Position numbers and translations under genes: made by a program. From contig OY987246.1 of NCBI GenBank assembly GCA_963920765.1, forward strand, positions 9,054,501-9,118,500: a stretch of DNA of 64,000 nucleotides, read 5' to 3'. The notes beneath the pieces were generated by a model. It searched no databases. It was not told where the DNA came from and saw only the letters and a program-made list of their open reading frames with translations. How positions within the stretch are numbered: the stretch's first letter is position 1; the number at the start of each line of letters is the position of its first letter. Origin of the DNA: Ulota crispa. Taxonomy: Eukaryota > Streptophyta > Bryopsida > Orthotrichales > Orthotrichaceae. Below, piece by piece: positions 25,201 to 37,619 of this stretch.

Positions 25201-26645
25201 CTTCATTTGACATATTTTCAATAGCAAAAAGGGTAGTTGTTCCCTATAGCTCTTTCAATATATTCAATTAAGAATATACCTTCTAATCATTTGGGTAAGT
25301 TAATCCAAAGAAACGAGATCCAAAGAAATGAGAATTGCTTATGGCTAGATTCTTAAGGGATTGTTGCACGTAGAAATTCCACTTGGTTTGCCGGGTATGG
25401 AGATTAACTAGGAATCTGTTAGTAGTACACAATTGGTTAGAGAAGAGCGGTTAGAACAGGAAGTTAGCAAACAGTTGAACCATCTTCCATACTATAAAGG
25501 AGAGAATGTGAGAAGCACAGGGGGTGAGATACAAGAAATCCAAGTGATGTGAAGAGGAAATGATAATATTTATAAGATCAACCCAATATTTATGGAATTT
25601 GAGGATTGACTTCACAAGTACATGGAATTGTCTCATTCAAAGAGCATCTATGAGTTCACGGAAATATTATAGTCACAGTACTATGCCCTTTGAGGTTGTG
25701 TTATTCCTCTTTGGTCATATAAGGCCAGCATAAGAGAGTTGTGAAGGTTTTGGACAGTGTTCATACATTGCAAATGAGTTTGAAAGGTGGATTGGTATGT
25801 GGATATTTGTGGGCATGGTTTGGAAAATGCATTGTTGATAGTATTTCTATTAAGACTTATTATTTTAGTCAACTACAAAAAGAGCGATTCATTCTTAGAG
25901 TATCAATAATGCGCCCAAAAATCCAATTCCATCCCATCCATCCCATGATTTTCTCAAATTTGTACATGATGGTCGTATGAGGTTTATTGAATAATTGTGT
26001 GATATTTGTATGTTTTGACAGTAGCAATGAGCTTGTAAGAGTTGTGCGGGAACAGAAGATTTCATAATAATTTTTGAGCTGAGAAAGCCAACCAATCTAA
26101 TCTACGGCAAATACGAAGACTGTCCTGATTCTCAAACGTAAAAGAAGCAGGCCTACTAGAGCTGAAGAATATGATGGCCATTCACTGAGAGAATCCCCTG
26201 TTTTCTGCAGCTACAAAAGTACAAAGTTCAAGTGGAAAATATCGTGGCAAAACTTGGCAATTGGGACAAATGAACCTTCGAATGAGCAAAGTATAGTTCA
26301 TTCAATTTCTTTCTATTAATTCAACTTTTTACACTGCCAAAAAGCATAGTCCCGCAGGCCCAAAAATGTCATTGTATAAGTGATTCTTTGATCTAAAAAA
26401 AGCTATGTTACCCGAATTACCCCTGGAAGTTTGTACTACGGGAACCACTTCACTGTGTTTAATCTACTGTACAGTTCGGTTTGAGAGGACGTGATAGAAG
26501 TGTTTCTAATCTCGATAGAAACACATACTTCAGTTTTCAAAAAGGTCGTGCGCTTAAAACTCCCCGAGCTCATTCTGCAAATTGGAGCTTCCTGTAATTT
26601 ACAATCTCACTGATAGTACTCAATCTTTACAGATGCCTGCGTCGT
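22206..26645. other. Long AT-rich intergenic region
   Basis: About 4.4 kb with no supported gene. All ORFs are short, AT-biased and without recognisable motifs. The last about 400 bp should include the 3' untranslated region of the GARP gene on the - strand. Confidence 0.5.
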
Positions 26646-27944
26646 TCAAGACAATCCAAGACTCAATGTGGCTTCCTCTGGCGTGGATGGGCACGGAAAG
26701 TGGAATTTCGGACTCTTCGACCGGGTGGCCATGGTGAGGTCCAGCTCGATGGCCTCCTCGGCTTCTCTTCTTCTTGCGCTCAAAGAATCTGTTACGTCCA
26801 CGGCTTCCTCTGCGGCGGTTTCGTCGAGGAACGGTTCCAAGCAGGGAAGGGCCGTAAACTCATCATTCAGCTCCACTACAGGGACAAAGGCGCGGATCTT
26901 AGAATCTTCTGGCAATTCCACGTTTTCATACTCGGATGTCTTCGGCCGCTTGTGAGCTTGAAAATCCAGGAAGCCCTGCTGCACCGTCTCTGTTCCGGCA
27001 GCTCCGGAAATCCGTCCTTCCTTAAGCAGTTCTAGCGCCATATGAACTTCGTGTGCTTCCTTCATCAGATCTTCCAATTGCTCACCAGAAAGCCCCTTGA
27101 ACTTTGACATGGACTTAGATGGAGAATCCACTGAAAGTATCATTGTCTGTGGCAATGAGTCGGCGTCAATCTTTCCCGTTCGGTACATCTGTAAAAAGAC
27201 GGTCAGAAGATTAATAGCATGTAGTTGTGGTTACGAGTAGTTTGAAAATCGTGGCTATCATGCATATGAATACTTGAACAATGAAGCATAAAATACATCT
27301 GATAAGAATAACTGTTCATCAACTCCAAAAGGAATCCTAACGAAATAGCGCGCATGAAACATTCAGTTCCGGTTCTCACCTGAAGATGACTCTTGATATG
27401 TGCGATGGTGATTCCATCTCTTTTCATGAGCTGCAATATTCTCGTAGGTGTCGCCTCTGCAGGAAAACAGCAAGTTTTTGTTAGTGAATGTTGCATTAGA
27501 TAATCATCGTAAATACAATTGCTTCGTGCCAAGAATTCATCACTAAAACGTAGTAGTAGACACAAACTGACCATTAGGTTGAGCAATGTCCTATAATTCC
27601 TTTACCTACCGCAAACACCTGCCGGCTTACAAGTGACAATTCAAAACAAAAGGAAAGATGAGAACTGCGTCAGTTCGGCGGAACTTACTATCTTTGCCGC
27701 CCAGCTTCTTGACCGCGCGCATGAAACATTGATGTAGCTCCACTGTCCATTTCAACTTCTCTGCGCTTGAGCGCACGTAAGGCCGCACGTTGCTCCTGTC
27801 TCGCTTGAACTCGACCAAGGAATCCTCTGAGTTCAGAGGAATCGTGCGTCTCCTCTTTGAAGGATGTCCCGGCGCTAGATCACTGCCCAACCAACTAGGA
27901 CCGGCATCATTTCTAACAGGAGTCGACAAAGCCATTATTCGCAT
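26646..27944 (-). CDS. MYB-like GARP (G2-like) factor with EAR motif, three exons
   Basis: A plant-specific nuclear DNA-binding protein of the GARP class. Exons on the - strand are 27944-27689, 27456-27380 and 27188-26646, with GT-AG borders and a continuous frame, giving about 291 residues (an alternative start is three codons in). The single MYB-like domain spans exons 1-3: LKWTVELHQCFMRAV and KLGGKDK, then ATPTRILQLMK, then ITIAHIKSHLQMYRTGK. The segment VRPYVRS just before the domain matches the subgroup of At1g14600-like and KANADI-related proteins. The C-terminal half is acidic and helical. The protein ends with LSLGL followed by Ser, an LxLxL EAR motif that normally recruits TOPLESS co-repressors. 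A further LDLTM may be a second weak EAR. A repressor role is inferred. It stands alone, with AT-rich DNA downstream. Confidence 0.88.
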
Positions 27945-28140
27945 TCGACTTGTAATAATAACCTTATGACCTAAAGTCGTAGAATGTCACAGCGCCAAGT
28001 TCAAATCCTTCTGTAGTGAAAGTGATGTCGCCGCTAACAGCTATATCCTGGTCCGTCTTCGCACGCAAGCGTTCCTGGAGCTCTCCGCCAACAAGCTTCG
28101 AAAACCTGAAATGAATCCGGATCATCCACGTTAAAGAGCC

Positions 28141-28147
28141 TTATATA
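28141..28147 (-). promoter_or_regulatory. Probable TATA box of the GARP gene
   Basis: TATATAA on the - strand, about 200 bp upstream of the GARP start codon. It would place the transcript start near 28115 and leave a leader of roughly 170 nt. Confidence 0.5.
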
Positions 28148-28159
28148 GCTTCAACATGC

Positions 28160-28923
28160 CACCGCGAATCAGACAATGCAGGACACCACCGCACATTCTC
28201 GATGCATCCACTCAGCGTGCCACGCAAGCCACAGTTAATTCTCGGACTCGGTTGCTTGACAATCACGCAACCAAATCCGTCCGAACCAAAACCTTTGAAA
28301 CTGCTACCGGAGCTCACCGATGGTATCTGACGCAGGAATCGGACTACACACACGCACTTATTGGAGGCGACGATCACAATTTTCAGAATGGAGAGCAAGT
28401 GTCGATAGTATTTTCCATGAGTCAAATACAGTCAAATCAGATGTCTACGTTGCTAAACCACCGCCGATCTCAACAAGACTGGATGTTACAAGAGTGCATT
28501 CTTAATCCGTTAACTCTAGTACGTGATCTCCAAGACTAAGGAAGCCAAAGGAACAATCGAGATCAGGAATAGCGGAAATCCGCAAGTCATCAATTATTTA
28601 GGACTCAGGGCTACAATCAGAGAGTGCGATTCCAGACTTGAAAAGCGCGCAAACAGACTAAAGAGCATGTAACAGATTACATCCGCCGAAAGGAAGGAAA
28701 ATTCTCTTACCTCATACAATCTGAAACCTCTAATTGCTGATTCGTCGAAGAACTTCTTTCCGCAGTCGTTTTGGTCTGGCTCAGCAATGGTCCTCAACGT
28801 CCTCTTCGCTGAAGAGATATGGATGATTCTAAGGTTATCATCACTGTGTACACTGCGAATGGGACTCATAGCCGGTCCTGCATAGCTCCCGGCCCTTAAG
28901 TATGCATATGCAGTTTCTTTCAC
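28160..28923 (-). CDS. Hypothetical two-exon ORF, unidentified
   Basis: A weak candidate. An ORF starts at 28923 (MKETAYAYLRAG) and runs to a good donor, GAG/GTAAGA, near 28708. A second open stretch follows an AG acceptor (CGTCAG) near 28332 and stops at the TATA box of the GARP gene. Composition is more gene-like than the surroundings, but no family is recognised and the stop overlaps the presumed GARP promoter. It may be promoter or leader sequence that happens to be open. Confidence 0.25.
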
Positions 28924-29563
28924 TGGTCGGATCTAACCAATGTTGATGCAGCTCTTGGCACAGATCCAAGCACAGTAATAGAAGAATGTAGGTACTTGCA
29001 AGTTGTTGCTAGAAAATCACAAACTATGGCAATCTATTGTAAGTTATCATAAGTAATGTGTCATTCAATCAATGAGCATGGGCACGGAAAAACAGGACAA
29101 TATGCCGCTCAAGGAGGTCATTTTAATGGGGTCAGATCTGGCATTTCCCATTCAACTAGTGACATTGGAGCTTAGAAATCCCTAAACCTCTAAGTGGCTC
29201 CCACCAGGCCCGTCTCTTTCCGAGTGTACACATTGATGATTGATGATGCTTTTTGGTCTGCAAAGTACGTAGCAACTGTGCAGACAGTTTCGGGTATGAC
29301 GGAAGAAAACTCGGTCAGTTGTTAATCTGTACTGTGTGACGACAAACGGCTAATTGAGAACTCGAAGTGACCTTCCTACTCTTGACAAGAATTTTTTAAT
29401 AATAGAAAAATATTAGGAAACGCGCATTCGCCGACACTACTGCACGCGCTTATTGGTTGTCCACTTTAGCAGACGACGAAGCTACTTTGCTGGTGTGCTG
29501 TAGTCGGAGATTGCGCTTACAGAGTACTCAGACTACAGACATTTGATCCAGACTTTAATTGTA
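28924..29563. other. Intergenic DNA upstream of GARP gene
   Basis: No gene seen. Moderate GC content, broken in all frames. Confidence 0.4.
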
Positions 29564-30547
29564 CTCCCTCTGCCCCATTATAAAGCTCCAAAAAGCTTCT
29601 TTGCAAATGATAAACTCTGTTTTTAGTCTTTGCCCAAGTGACAGATGTATTTTAGATTCAATATACCATCTAATATCAAATGTATGCAAAACCTCCACTT
29701 TTCAGGATGTCGCCGTTGAGGCACCCAAATTTCATGCAAAAGTACTATATTTGTGTACATTTTGTGAATGTTGCTAGCTCCTTGTTATTTTTTAATCTTT
29801 GTGCTAGTGACACATGCATTCAAGAATCATTATACCATCTATTAAATGTATGCAAAATCTTTGGCTTTGATGTTGCCATTTGGACATCCAAATTCCATGC
29901 AAAAAATTCCATATATTTGTGCACGTTGCTAGCTCCTCATTATTGATGGTTTAAAAATTAGTAGCAACAATGGTACCTCATATGGGCAAGGCTAAACTTG
30001 TTAGGAGATGAATGCTCCCTAATCTAACTTGCCCCCATGAGATCATTGAACATGGCAAATGTGGCAAATGTTCTCTAAAGGGCCGTTCTCACCAGACTGT
30101 TGAACCCATTTCGATGAGGGGAGTTTTGTCTTTTTCTTAGACATGGGTCCACAAACATGGCATTCAGGTGCGTCCCCTAAACGTGTGACAAAATGCATCT
30201 ATAAAAGACATTTGATGAAATGATGCATTTCCTAATTTTCAGCCACCAATAAGATGAAGCCATATGACCTCAAAAGAAGGGAATCACCAAGTGGGACCTC
30301 TGAAGTGGTGAGACTCTAGAATTTTTTTGAGCTTTTAGTTTTATTTATGATTTTTTATTCATGTTTGTTCCTTTGATGTTCACTACCAGTGAGATTTCAA
30401 GATAACGCATCTGAAATAGTATTCACCGTATCAGTCAGTGACGTGCCAATGAGAATAGGGCATGGGCGTTTGAAAATACCAAAACAGAGCTTTTTATTGG
30501 GACAAGAACTATCCCTCATTTGGAGCTTTATAATGAGACAGAGGGAG
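29564..30547. mobile_element. Stowaway/mariner-type non-autonomous element
   Basis: A 984-bp element with inverted ends CTCCCTCTGCCCCATTATAA and TTATAATGAGACAGAGGGAG, flanked by TA on both sides (29562-29563, 30548-30549). This is the classic Stowaway terminus and target. The left interior has two diverged roughly 150-bp direct repeats (about 29620-29790 and 29795-29940). No transposase. Confidence 0.85.
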
Positions 30548-30764
30548 TATCTTGGAAAGACGAGAACATTCCAAGCTCGCGGGCATGGAATTTGGGCCTT
30601 CAATTTAAACTTAGCTCCTGTTCTACATGCGACCAAACGTGATGAAGCTCGTCTGTGAGTAAGACAAATGCAAAAGACCTTCCCGACTGAATGCAATTCG
30701 CTCTTCCAACTCCTGACTGAGGCCAAAGTCGGAAATCGGTCACGCTGTTGTATGATTCCTCCGC

Positions 30765-30935
30765 CGTATAAGGGCTTCCTTCCATGCTCACCCGGTGGCC
30801 GGTCAAATTAAAAATGCTCCACCAATAATCAATTGGATGGGATTCCCGTTTTTTTGGAGCCCTATTCAACCGACTATTAGTGGAGTATTTTTAATTTGAC
30901 CGGCCACAGGGTGAGCATGGAAGGAGACCATAAGT
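30765..30935. repeat. Hairpin MITE of about 160 bp
   Basis: Inverted repeat with roughly 50-bp arms: CCTTCCATGCTCACCC.. at the left and ..GGGTGAGCATGGAAGG at the right, including TGGCCGGTCAAATTAAAAAT and its complement. The centre is a short unpaired loop. Target duplication not resolved. Confidence 0.75.
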
Positions 30936-31597
30936 TACATTTCTGAATGACAATCCTCTCTATATATATGGTAGATGCACCCATAAGCGTGGAAATTAGG
31001 GTTTTGGAGTAGGTAAAACAATTGCCTAACTTTGAAAAAAATATTGTATGTTAGGAAATGTAAACAAGAAATATTGGCATCAATTTCAAGGTTCCAACTA
31101 CAAGCATTTGTTCACAAAGATTTTTCAAAGTCCAAAATCATTGATATTGTAGGAACCATGTGTAAAAGACGCTAATCACAAGGCTTGTTGGTTCTTAAAT
31201 AGTGAGATGGGTACTCAAAACCTCATGCTAGTCACACACAACCATCACTTCATCACCCATAACCATCACTGAGCCACCCACAACCATTTTTTTTTTAATC
31301 GATTAACCATGTCACTGTCATGTGACAGACATGGGGACGCAACGCTTATGGATGCGGCTACCTTAGATCTGCCCGAGCATCTCTGAACAAATGATCAAGA
31401 ATTTTCATCTTCTCGGAGAAATTACTCCGGCACTTTGGCCTGCTTAGTTTACACTTCCGGCATGCACAGCAAGTTTCAGCCAACGAGTGCTTTGGAAACC
31501 GAGAAAGTTCAGTTTAGAGCATTCAAAGTAGTGCAAAGAGATTACAGGGCCCCCTCAATGATAACGCTAACTTGCACTTCTACATTGATTATTGCAT
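30936..31597. other. Intergenic DNA
   Basis: No gene seen. Includes short CACCCACAACCAT-type direct repeats at about 31235-31290. Confidence 0.4.
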
Positions 31598-31601
31598 TTA
31601 A

Positions 31602-32247
31602 CCCCTCACCACCCAAGGGGCCCAAATTGGGCTTCTTTGAATTTTATTTAGGGATGCTCAACTTTTCTACAAGATTTTTTTAGTGATTATTACTATTTTA
31701 AAATTCTTATTGAAGTTTAGTTACAGCATCAGGAATTGGATTTTGAAAATGAATTAAAGTGATTTGTCTATCCAAGATTTTGTGCAAGGGTGTCCATTGC
31801 AAATCTTCACTTTCTAGTCTTGAAGGCTCTTGGAAATAAGCTTCAAGTACACTAGAACTTGGAGAAAAAATCACATTAAAAATTCAATGTAAAAAATTGT
31901 AGAATAGATTTTGAGAAGCCGTAAATTGATTGGGGTTAAACATGTTATACTTTGCATACTCATATTTTTTTGGTACCCTCAATCATAGGTTTGAGATGCA
32001 AAATGAGGATTGAAAGGCTTCAAATCATTTCTGCAGTTTTAACACCCTCATGATCAAACACTATAATCTTTTCAACCCATAAATGATATTGTTGTGATTT
32101 CTTTTCTTGGGTGATCTATAGCATGTCTACTTTGAATTTTTATGGTTGCGCTTTAGAGAAATTTGATAAGATTGATCAAAATGCCGGCATTTTGTTCACT
32201 TTCAAGCAAATTCTAAGATACTCCAAACTACCATGGGCGGTGAGGGG
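31602..32247 (+). mobile_element. TTAA-flanked piggyBac-like element, family PB2 copy 1
   Basis: A 646-bp non-coding element with TTAA on both sides (31598-31601, 32248-32251). Ends are CCCCTCACCACCCAAGG and the complement of CCCCTCACCGCCCATGG. Just inside the left end is a perfect small palindrome, GCCCAAATTGGGC. The interior aligns in inverted orientation with the element at 41001-41637, for example ACACTAGARCTTGGAGAAAA. Confidence 0.8.
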
Positions 32248-32251
32248 TTAA

Positions 32252-32855
32252 GTTAGGTTGCCTAACCTTGGAAACCTCAGGACTCAATGTTTGGACACTT
32301 GGAGGCACATGCAACTCTCTAGATTTTAGAATTTTTCATGATTCACAAAATGGATGCTGCTAGTTTGGTTTTTTGCAGCATGATGTTGCCATGACCTTTA
32401 AGTTTTGATTTTTGCTGTAATTATTGGTGAGAATTATTAATTATAGCAATAGTAAATATTTATATAATGTAAATTGTTGAGAAATTAGTGTGAGCAACCT
32501 AAACACAACATTCAATGTAAGGTAGGTAGCTCAAAAAGCAACACTTTAAGGGCCAATTTGCCTTTTCATGGGCGTTTTAAGACAAGAAGATTCTTTGTCT
32601 AATGTACAATTACATTTGTACATTTGATCACAATGATACATTTACTTTTTTCCTTTTGTGATGACATGGCATTTTTTTTTCACAATGAATATATGACAAT
32701 TGGTGACATAATTACATGACTACAAATTTGAAACCATCTTAAATTCATATGAATGTAAACAAATCACTATGGGTGGTTATATTTTTGTTTATCATTACAA
32801 AGACAAAGGCTAGGTCACAATCTGGTATCAAGGCACTTGGTCAAGAAGCCAATTA
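32252..32855. other. AT-rich DNA with a dispersed repeat piece
   Basis: A segment at about 32520-32620 resembles 51390-51490. No gene seen. Confidence 0.4.
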
Positions 32856-33133
32856 AACCTCATATTCAGTAAAATGGGAGATTGGGCACCTCCCAAAATA
32901 ACCAAAGGAGATATAAAACTTTTTAATTTTAGGATAGTTTTGAAAGGTTTTATTGCAATTTAGGTCAAGTTGACCTAAATTGCATTAAAACCTTCTAATT
33001 TTAAGTAAAATCTGAAAGGTTTTATGTCAATTTAGCTCAAATTGAGTGGAATTGACATAAAACCTTTTGTTGACTTTCCTTTACACTACCTCTCATTTCC
33101 ATGAAAAACTCCCATTTTATTGAATATGAGGTT
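32856..33133. mobile_element. MITE containing two perfect internal hairpins
   Basis: A 278-bp element with 25-bp inverted ends starting AACCTCATATTCA, flanked by ATTA on both sides. Inside lie two consecutive stem-loops, 32943-32994 and 33015-33067, both with arms starting AAGGTTTTAT. The first stem pairs about 24 bp almost without mismatch. Non-coding. Superfamily not assigned. Confidence 0.75.
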
Positions 33134-34448
33134 ATTACATCTATGTAATTTTTCATTTTTCTCACCAACAAAAAAAACAATAGAAATTAGTCAAAATTTG
33201 AATCTATCAAATATAAGTATATAACATGGCCGGATTTTCAAAAAGAGATTAATTATAGATTAAATACAAAGCTAATATCTTGTGCATGCTATGAGCCCAT
33301 GGACTAGCGTCTTAGACTCAAAGTTTATTTTTTTAAGTTTTTAATTTTTTTAATGAGGTACATTACACCAAAAAAAACCCTAATAAGAGAGTTGGACTAA
33401 CATTTGTAAATATGGCTAGCGGTACACAACTTACCTTGGTCTTTTTCACATTTAACTTTTTCAGCTTTAGACAAAATAGAGGCTCTTAGCCATTAAAAAA
33501 AAAACCCCATATTAGAACCCTAGGCCTCTATTTACAATATAGGTAGTTGAAAGTGGCCACTCTCGCTCCTAAAAGCAAGTCATCATGAATCTATAATAAA
33601 ATTAGACCTTATATTCTAATCTACTAGGTAGAAAATAGAGCAATCAAAGGAGAACACAAATCCAGAGGTAAGGGAATGCAATCTTAGTGTAGAATTACTC
33701 CAGGAATTCTACGGCAGACTTGGATTTTCAAGATTTCGTTTCATGGAGAAGATTCTCCAACAAATGGTAATTTTTTAATCAGAGGGAATTCTAATTCTTC
33801 AATTCAACCATGCGAAACAAAAACAGGATCTTGCACAAGCCTTTTGAGACTCTATATGAGGTTTCACATAAATTTCTAGAATTTTTTGACAGGCAAAAGA
33901 TTTTATTCCGGGCGGTCAATCGTCCAAATCAATGATAAAAATTTCTTAGGAATTCAATCAATGGCATTGAAATCCCACAAAAAATCAGATTAGAGTTTTT
34001 TGTACTCATGAAGATCCTCAGCAAGTTTCCATTGCAACAAATTTTCAAAAAGTCCATAACTCCATACTATTCATTTCAACAAATTTTTAAGTGTTGGCCG
34101 CAATTTTGAAAGCATGCAATATCCAAATCAAGCAGAAGTGGAGTCTTTTCTTTCTTTAACAACCCTTTTGGACAAGTCAACAAAGTTTTGCTTTCCAAAA
34201 AAGGTAAATTCCTTCATTTGGAATTTTACTTTTTTTCTAATTTGGGCTAACTATGATGAGCTTTCAAAATTTTAATGATGGAAAAAAATTGAGAAGAATG
34301 CCTGTTTTAACTAATTTGGGCCTTTTAAAGCCACTGGCACTCTTTTTTTGCAATTTGGAGTTTTTTTATAAAAGTGAGCTTTCCTACATCTTAAATTGAC
34401 TATTATTAGATTTTTCCTACCTTTTATATAAAGATAGATAATTTTTTC
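33134..34448. other. AT-rich intergenic DNA
   Basis: About 1.3 kb with no supported gene or clear repeat. Confidence 0.5.
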
Positions 34449-34859
34449 AGGAATTCATATGTGTATCACACCTTTTCAATTACTATACCACACCTTAGAG
34501 TACATTTTAGATTTCTACCATCAAAAAGCTGAATTTGAGAATTTGGAATTTAGATTTGGACTTAGAGACCATGATTTAGTCTAGAACTATAAAAAAAAGT
34601 TGCAATTCAACAACACCCAATGAAAAAGTTTAGCTAGGGAGGAAAGTGTTACTTTTACTTTTGTTTGTAAAAAAGATAAGCTTTTTCATTGGGTGTTGTT
34701 GAATTGCAACTTTTTTTGTGGCTTTAGACAAAATCACGGTCTCTAAGTCCAAATCTGAATTCCAAATTCTCAAATTCAGTTTTTTGATGGTAGAAATCTA
34801 AAATTTATTCTGGGGTGTGGTATAGTAATTGAAAGGGTGTGGTACACATATCGATTCCC
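34449..34859. mobile_element. Foldback MITE, family B copy 2
   Basis: A 411-bp inverted repeat matching the copy at 11901-12312 throughout. The flanks TAATTTTTTCA (left) and TAATTTTCA (right) look like a 9-bp duplication with a change in T-run length. Confidence 0.85.
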
Positions 34860-35169
34860 TAATTTTCAAAATGTTAGGAGTAATTCAAGGGAGGAGGCCT
34901 TAGGAAGAATGAAAAAGGTACCCCTCCTCTCTTCATAACACCCCTTCTTTGTTTGAATCCTTTGATCTTTGTTTGACTATTTTCAATTCTTGATTTTAAA
35001 GTTAGACTTTGTTGTCCAACCTTTGTCCATTTTGTGTTTCAATACCACTTGAGTTCCTGTTGTTGTTGTTTTTAGAGTTGCTTTAAAGGATGTTGAAATT
35101 CTTGCAAAGCTTGTTTCTTGTTTAAATCATCTTTGATTGCAATATTGTTGGTTCTAACCTTATAGATTG
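34860..35169. other. AT-rich intergenic DNA
   Basis: About 310 bp between the foldback and the CACTA MITE. No gene seen. Confidence 0.45.
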
Positions 35170-35172
35170 ATT

Positions 35173-35366
35173 CACTACTAGAAAAGGGCCCTTTTATGAC
35201 TCAGTGCATATAACTCTTGATTGTCATTCATAATTAGTCATATTTTGAAAAGTCGTATAATAAAGTCATATATAGTGTAAATGTATGCTTTCCAAAATAT
35301 GACTAATTTTAAATGACAATCAAGAGTTATATGCACCGAGTCATAAAAGGGCCCTTTTCTAGTAGT
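35173..35366. mobile_element. Short CACTA-type MITE
   Basis: About 194 bp starting CACTACTAGAAAAGGGCCC and ending with the complement ..CTAGTAGT (final G lost), flanked by ATT on both sides. The arms pair over about 80 bp. Both ends include AAAAGGGCCCTTTT. Non-autonomous. Confidence 0.75.
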
Positions 35367-35369
35367 ATT

Positions 35370-36950
35370 AGTCAAATTCTGACAATGCCGTTAGTTGAAA
35401 CCTTCTAGTTTGTTTTCCTTTTTGTATAAAATAATCTTAACTACGATAGTATTAGTGTTAACCCTAGATTGTTCCAAACTTCCAACTAAATTTTGGCAAT
35501 GCCGTTAGTTGGAACTCTCTAGCTTGATTAGATTTTGTTTTAAATTAATCACCTAATTTTTGTGAAAATTACATCAGTCAGAAATCCCTAAGCAAGAATG
35601 AGAGTATGAATTGTTGTTGATTTGGTGAATTAGTGACTAAAAATGTAAGACTTGATTGACTTTGTGGCTAACTAACCTTTCTTTGCTCCCTTGTCATTTT
35701 GACCTTTGACCTTCTCCCACGCGGCTTAGCTTTGATCTTCATACAAATTTCTATATTTAGAGGCTTTGCTAAACTAAACTAAGTTTATTTGAGAGAACCT
35801 AGTTTTTGAAACTTAATTTAGAATATAAAAAAATACAAATGAGAAATTTTAACCTAAAAATATAAACCTTGGCATTTTCTTTTAGACCGTGGATTCCTTA
35901 AGTTAGCAAAAACATTTAAGAAGAGAAATTACATAGATATATATTAAGAATTAATTAATTAATTTTAAAACTAAAACTAAAAGAAAATAGATCCTTCTTA
36001 ACGTTAAAAGCGGATATTAAATATAATCTAAACATTGGTTACATCCCCACTCCGACAGCGTACAAATTTTTATTTTTTCCTTCATGTTTTATCTTCTAAA
36101 AATTTAGCTATATTATGTGAAGTTGAATTTTAAGTATTTCAAAAAGGCTTTTTTTTACTTTTTAATTTAGACAAGTATAAGAAGTTAAATAAAAAGAGAT
36201 CCATTGCTTGGAAGATGGCATTAATATTGGAACTTACAAACTCTCACCTTACTTTTTTACCGTTTTATTTTAGTAAGAATTTAGAACTAGGTTGTGTCTT
36301 GCATTTATCCCTAAGATGAGGGTATTTGCACTCACACATGCACTCAAAATTTTGGTTGAAAATGAGATTGCTAGATTTTGTTGGTGATGCTCAAAATTTG
36401 TTTGTCAATGATTCCCATTTATGCAGCTAGTAGCAAAACCTTCAGCCAACAAGAAAGTTCTCTAATGTGCAAAAGAAAAAAATAATAATAATTGTGCACC
36501 TTTCTAGTTGTAAAGATAAAGTAGTATATGCTGAAGTTGTCAACTCCACCAAAAAAAATTCTTAAGTTGAGCTAGTATTGGATGCAAAATTTCTCATCAA
36601 AATTTTTGAAACTGTTAAGATTTTTTTGTGCTCTCTTCCACAATATCATGCTTGCATGTCAAGATAGTTCCAAGTGCCGAAGTTCAAAACAGAATTGTAA
36701 GAAGACAAAAATCTAGTCTAAAGTTGATGTTAATTGATCTCAATCAATAGTACGTATGAAACCAATACAAGATGATACTTTTATTATCTCCTTTACACTT
36801 AATGTGAAAGTGTTGGTTTAGTGAACTTGAATATATTTACAATGAATGTCTTACATGATTAAAAGCGTGTTCTCATACCACTTGTTAGTGGTATTTTAAT
36901 GTTTGTAGCATAACACATAATTCCTGGTTTTAACACTTGGCCCAAGTAAA
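35370..36950. other. AT-rich intergenic DNA
   Basis: About 1.6 kb. Contains a diverged direct repeat with shared ACAATGCCGTTAGTTG (near 35385 and 35500). No gene supported. Confidence 0.45.
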
Positions 36951-37619
36951 ATTATGAACCCCCAACAAGGCCCTTGGGCCCTTGAGAAGTCTCAAATAGA
37001 TAAAAAATGACCCAAGACATGTACTTATTGCAACAAATAAATCATTAATCCCTTATTTTTGTCCATCCTTACTATCCTATTTAAAGGATACCACCAAGGA
37101 GGGCACTCCCCTTTGGCCTCCCCATTGACCAACTGCTTGTAAACATGATGGATTATTAACCCAAAATGCCGCATTGGCCTACCGCATGTATTTCTTTAAG
37201 AGAGTTAGATATACATGTAGGAATATGGATATTAGTCCTCACTGAAAACAAGCCTCGCACAGTGCACTAGTAATAAAATTGATAGAACCTAAAATAGAGG
37301 AAACACCCAATAAATGAAGACTGAAAATGGCTAAATCCACAGATCCTCCATTTTGAGTTCAATGATTGAAGTACTTGGATAGTGACTAGTGAGTGCATCT
37401 ACATATTTTATCAATGCAATGATTTTTTGTATTATTTTAGACTGTGCATGCACTAGTAGAAAACTCCTTCCAAAACAACAGAAAACCAACAGTTTCTTGT
37501 TGATTTGAGCACTTGCCCACGTTAATTGACTAATTTAACAGAATTCTGTAAAAAACTAAATACGTTCTGTTGATTTGGATACCATTATCTAAATCAACAG
37601 AAATTTTGGAATCTTTTGA

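Noticed and set aside
30389..30658. An 89-residue ORF near the Stowaway right end
   Set aside because: It spans the transposon border and has no recognisable domain.
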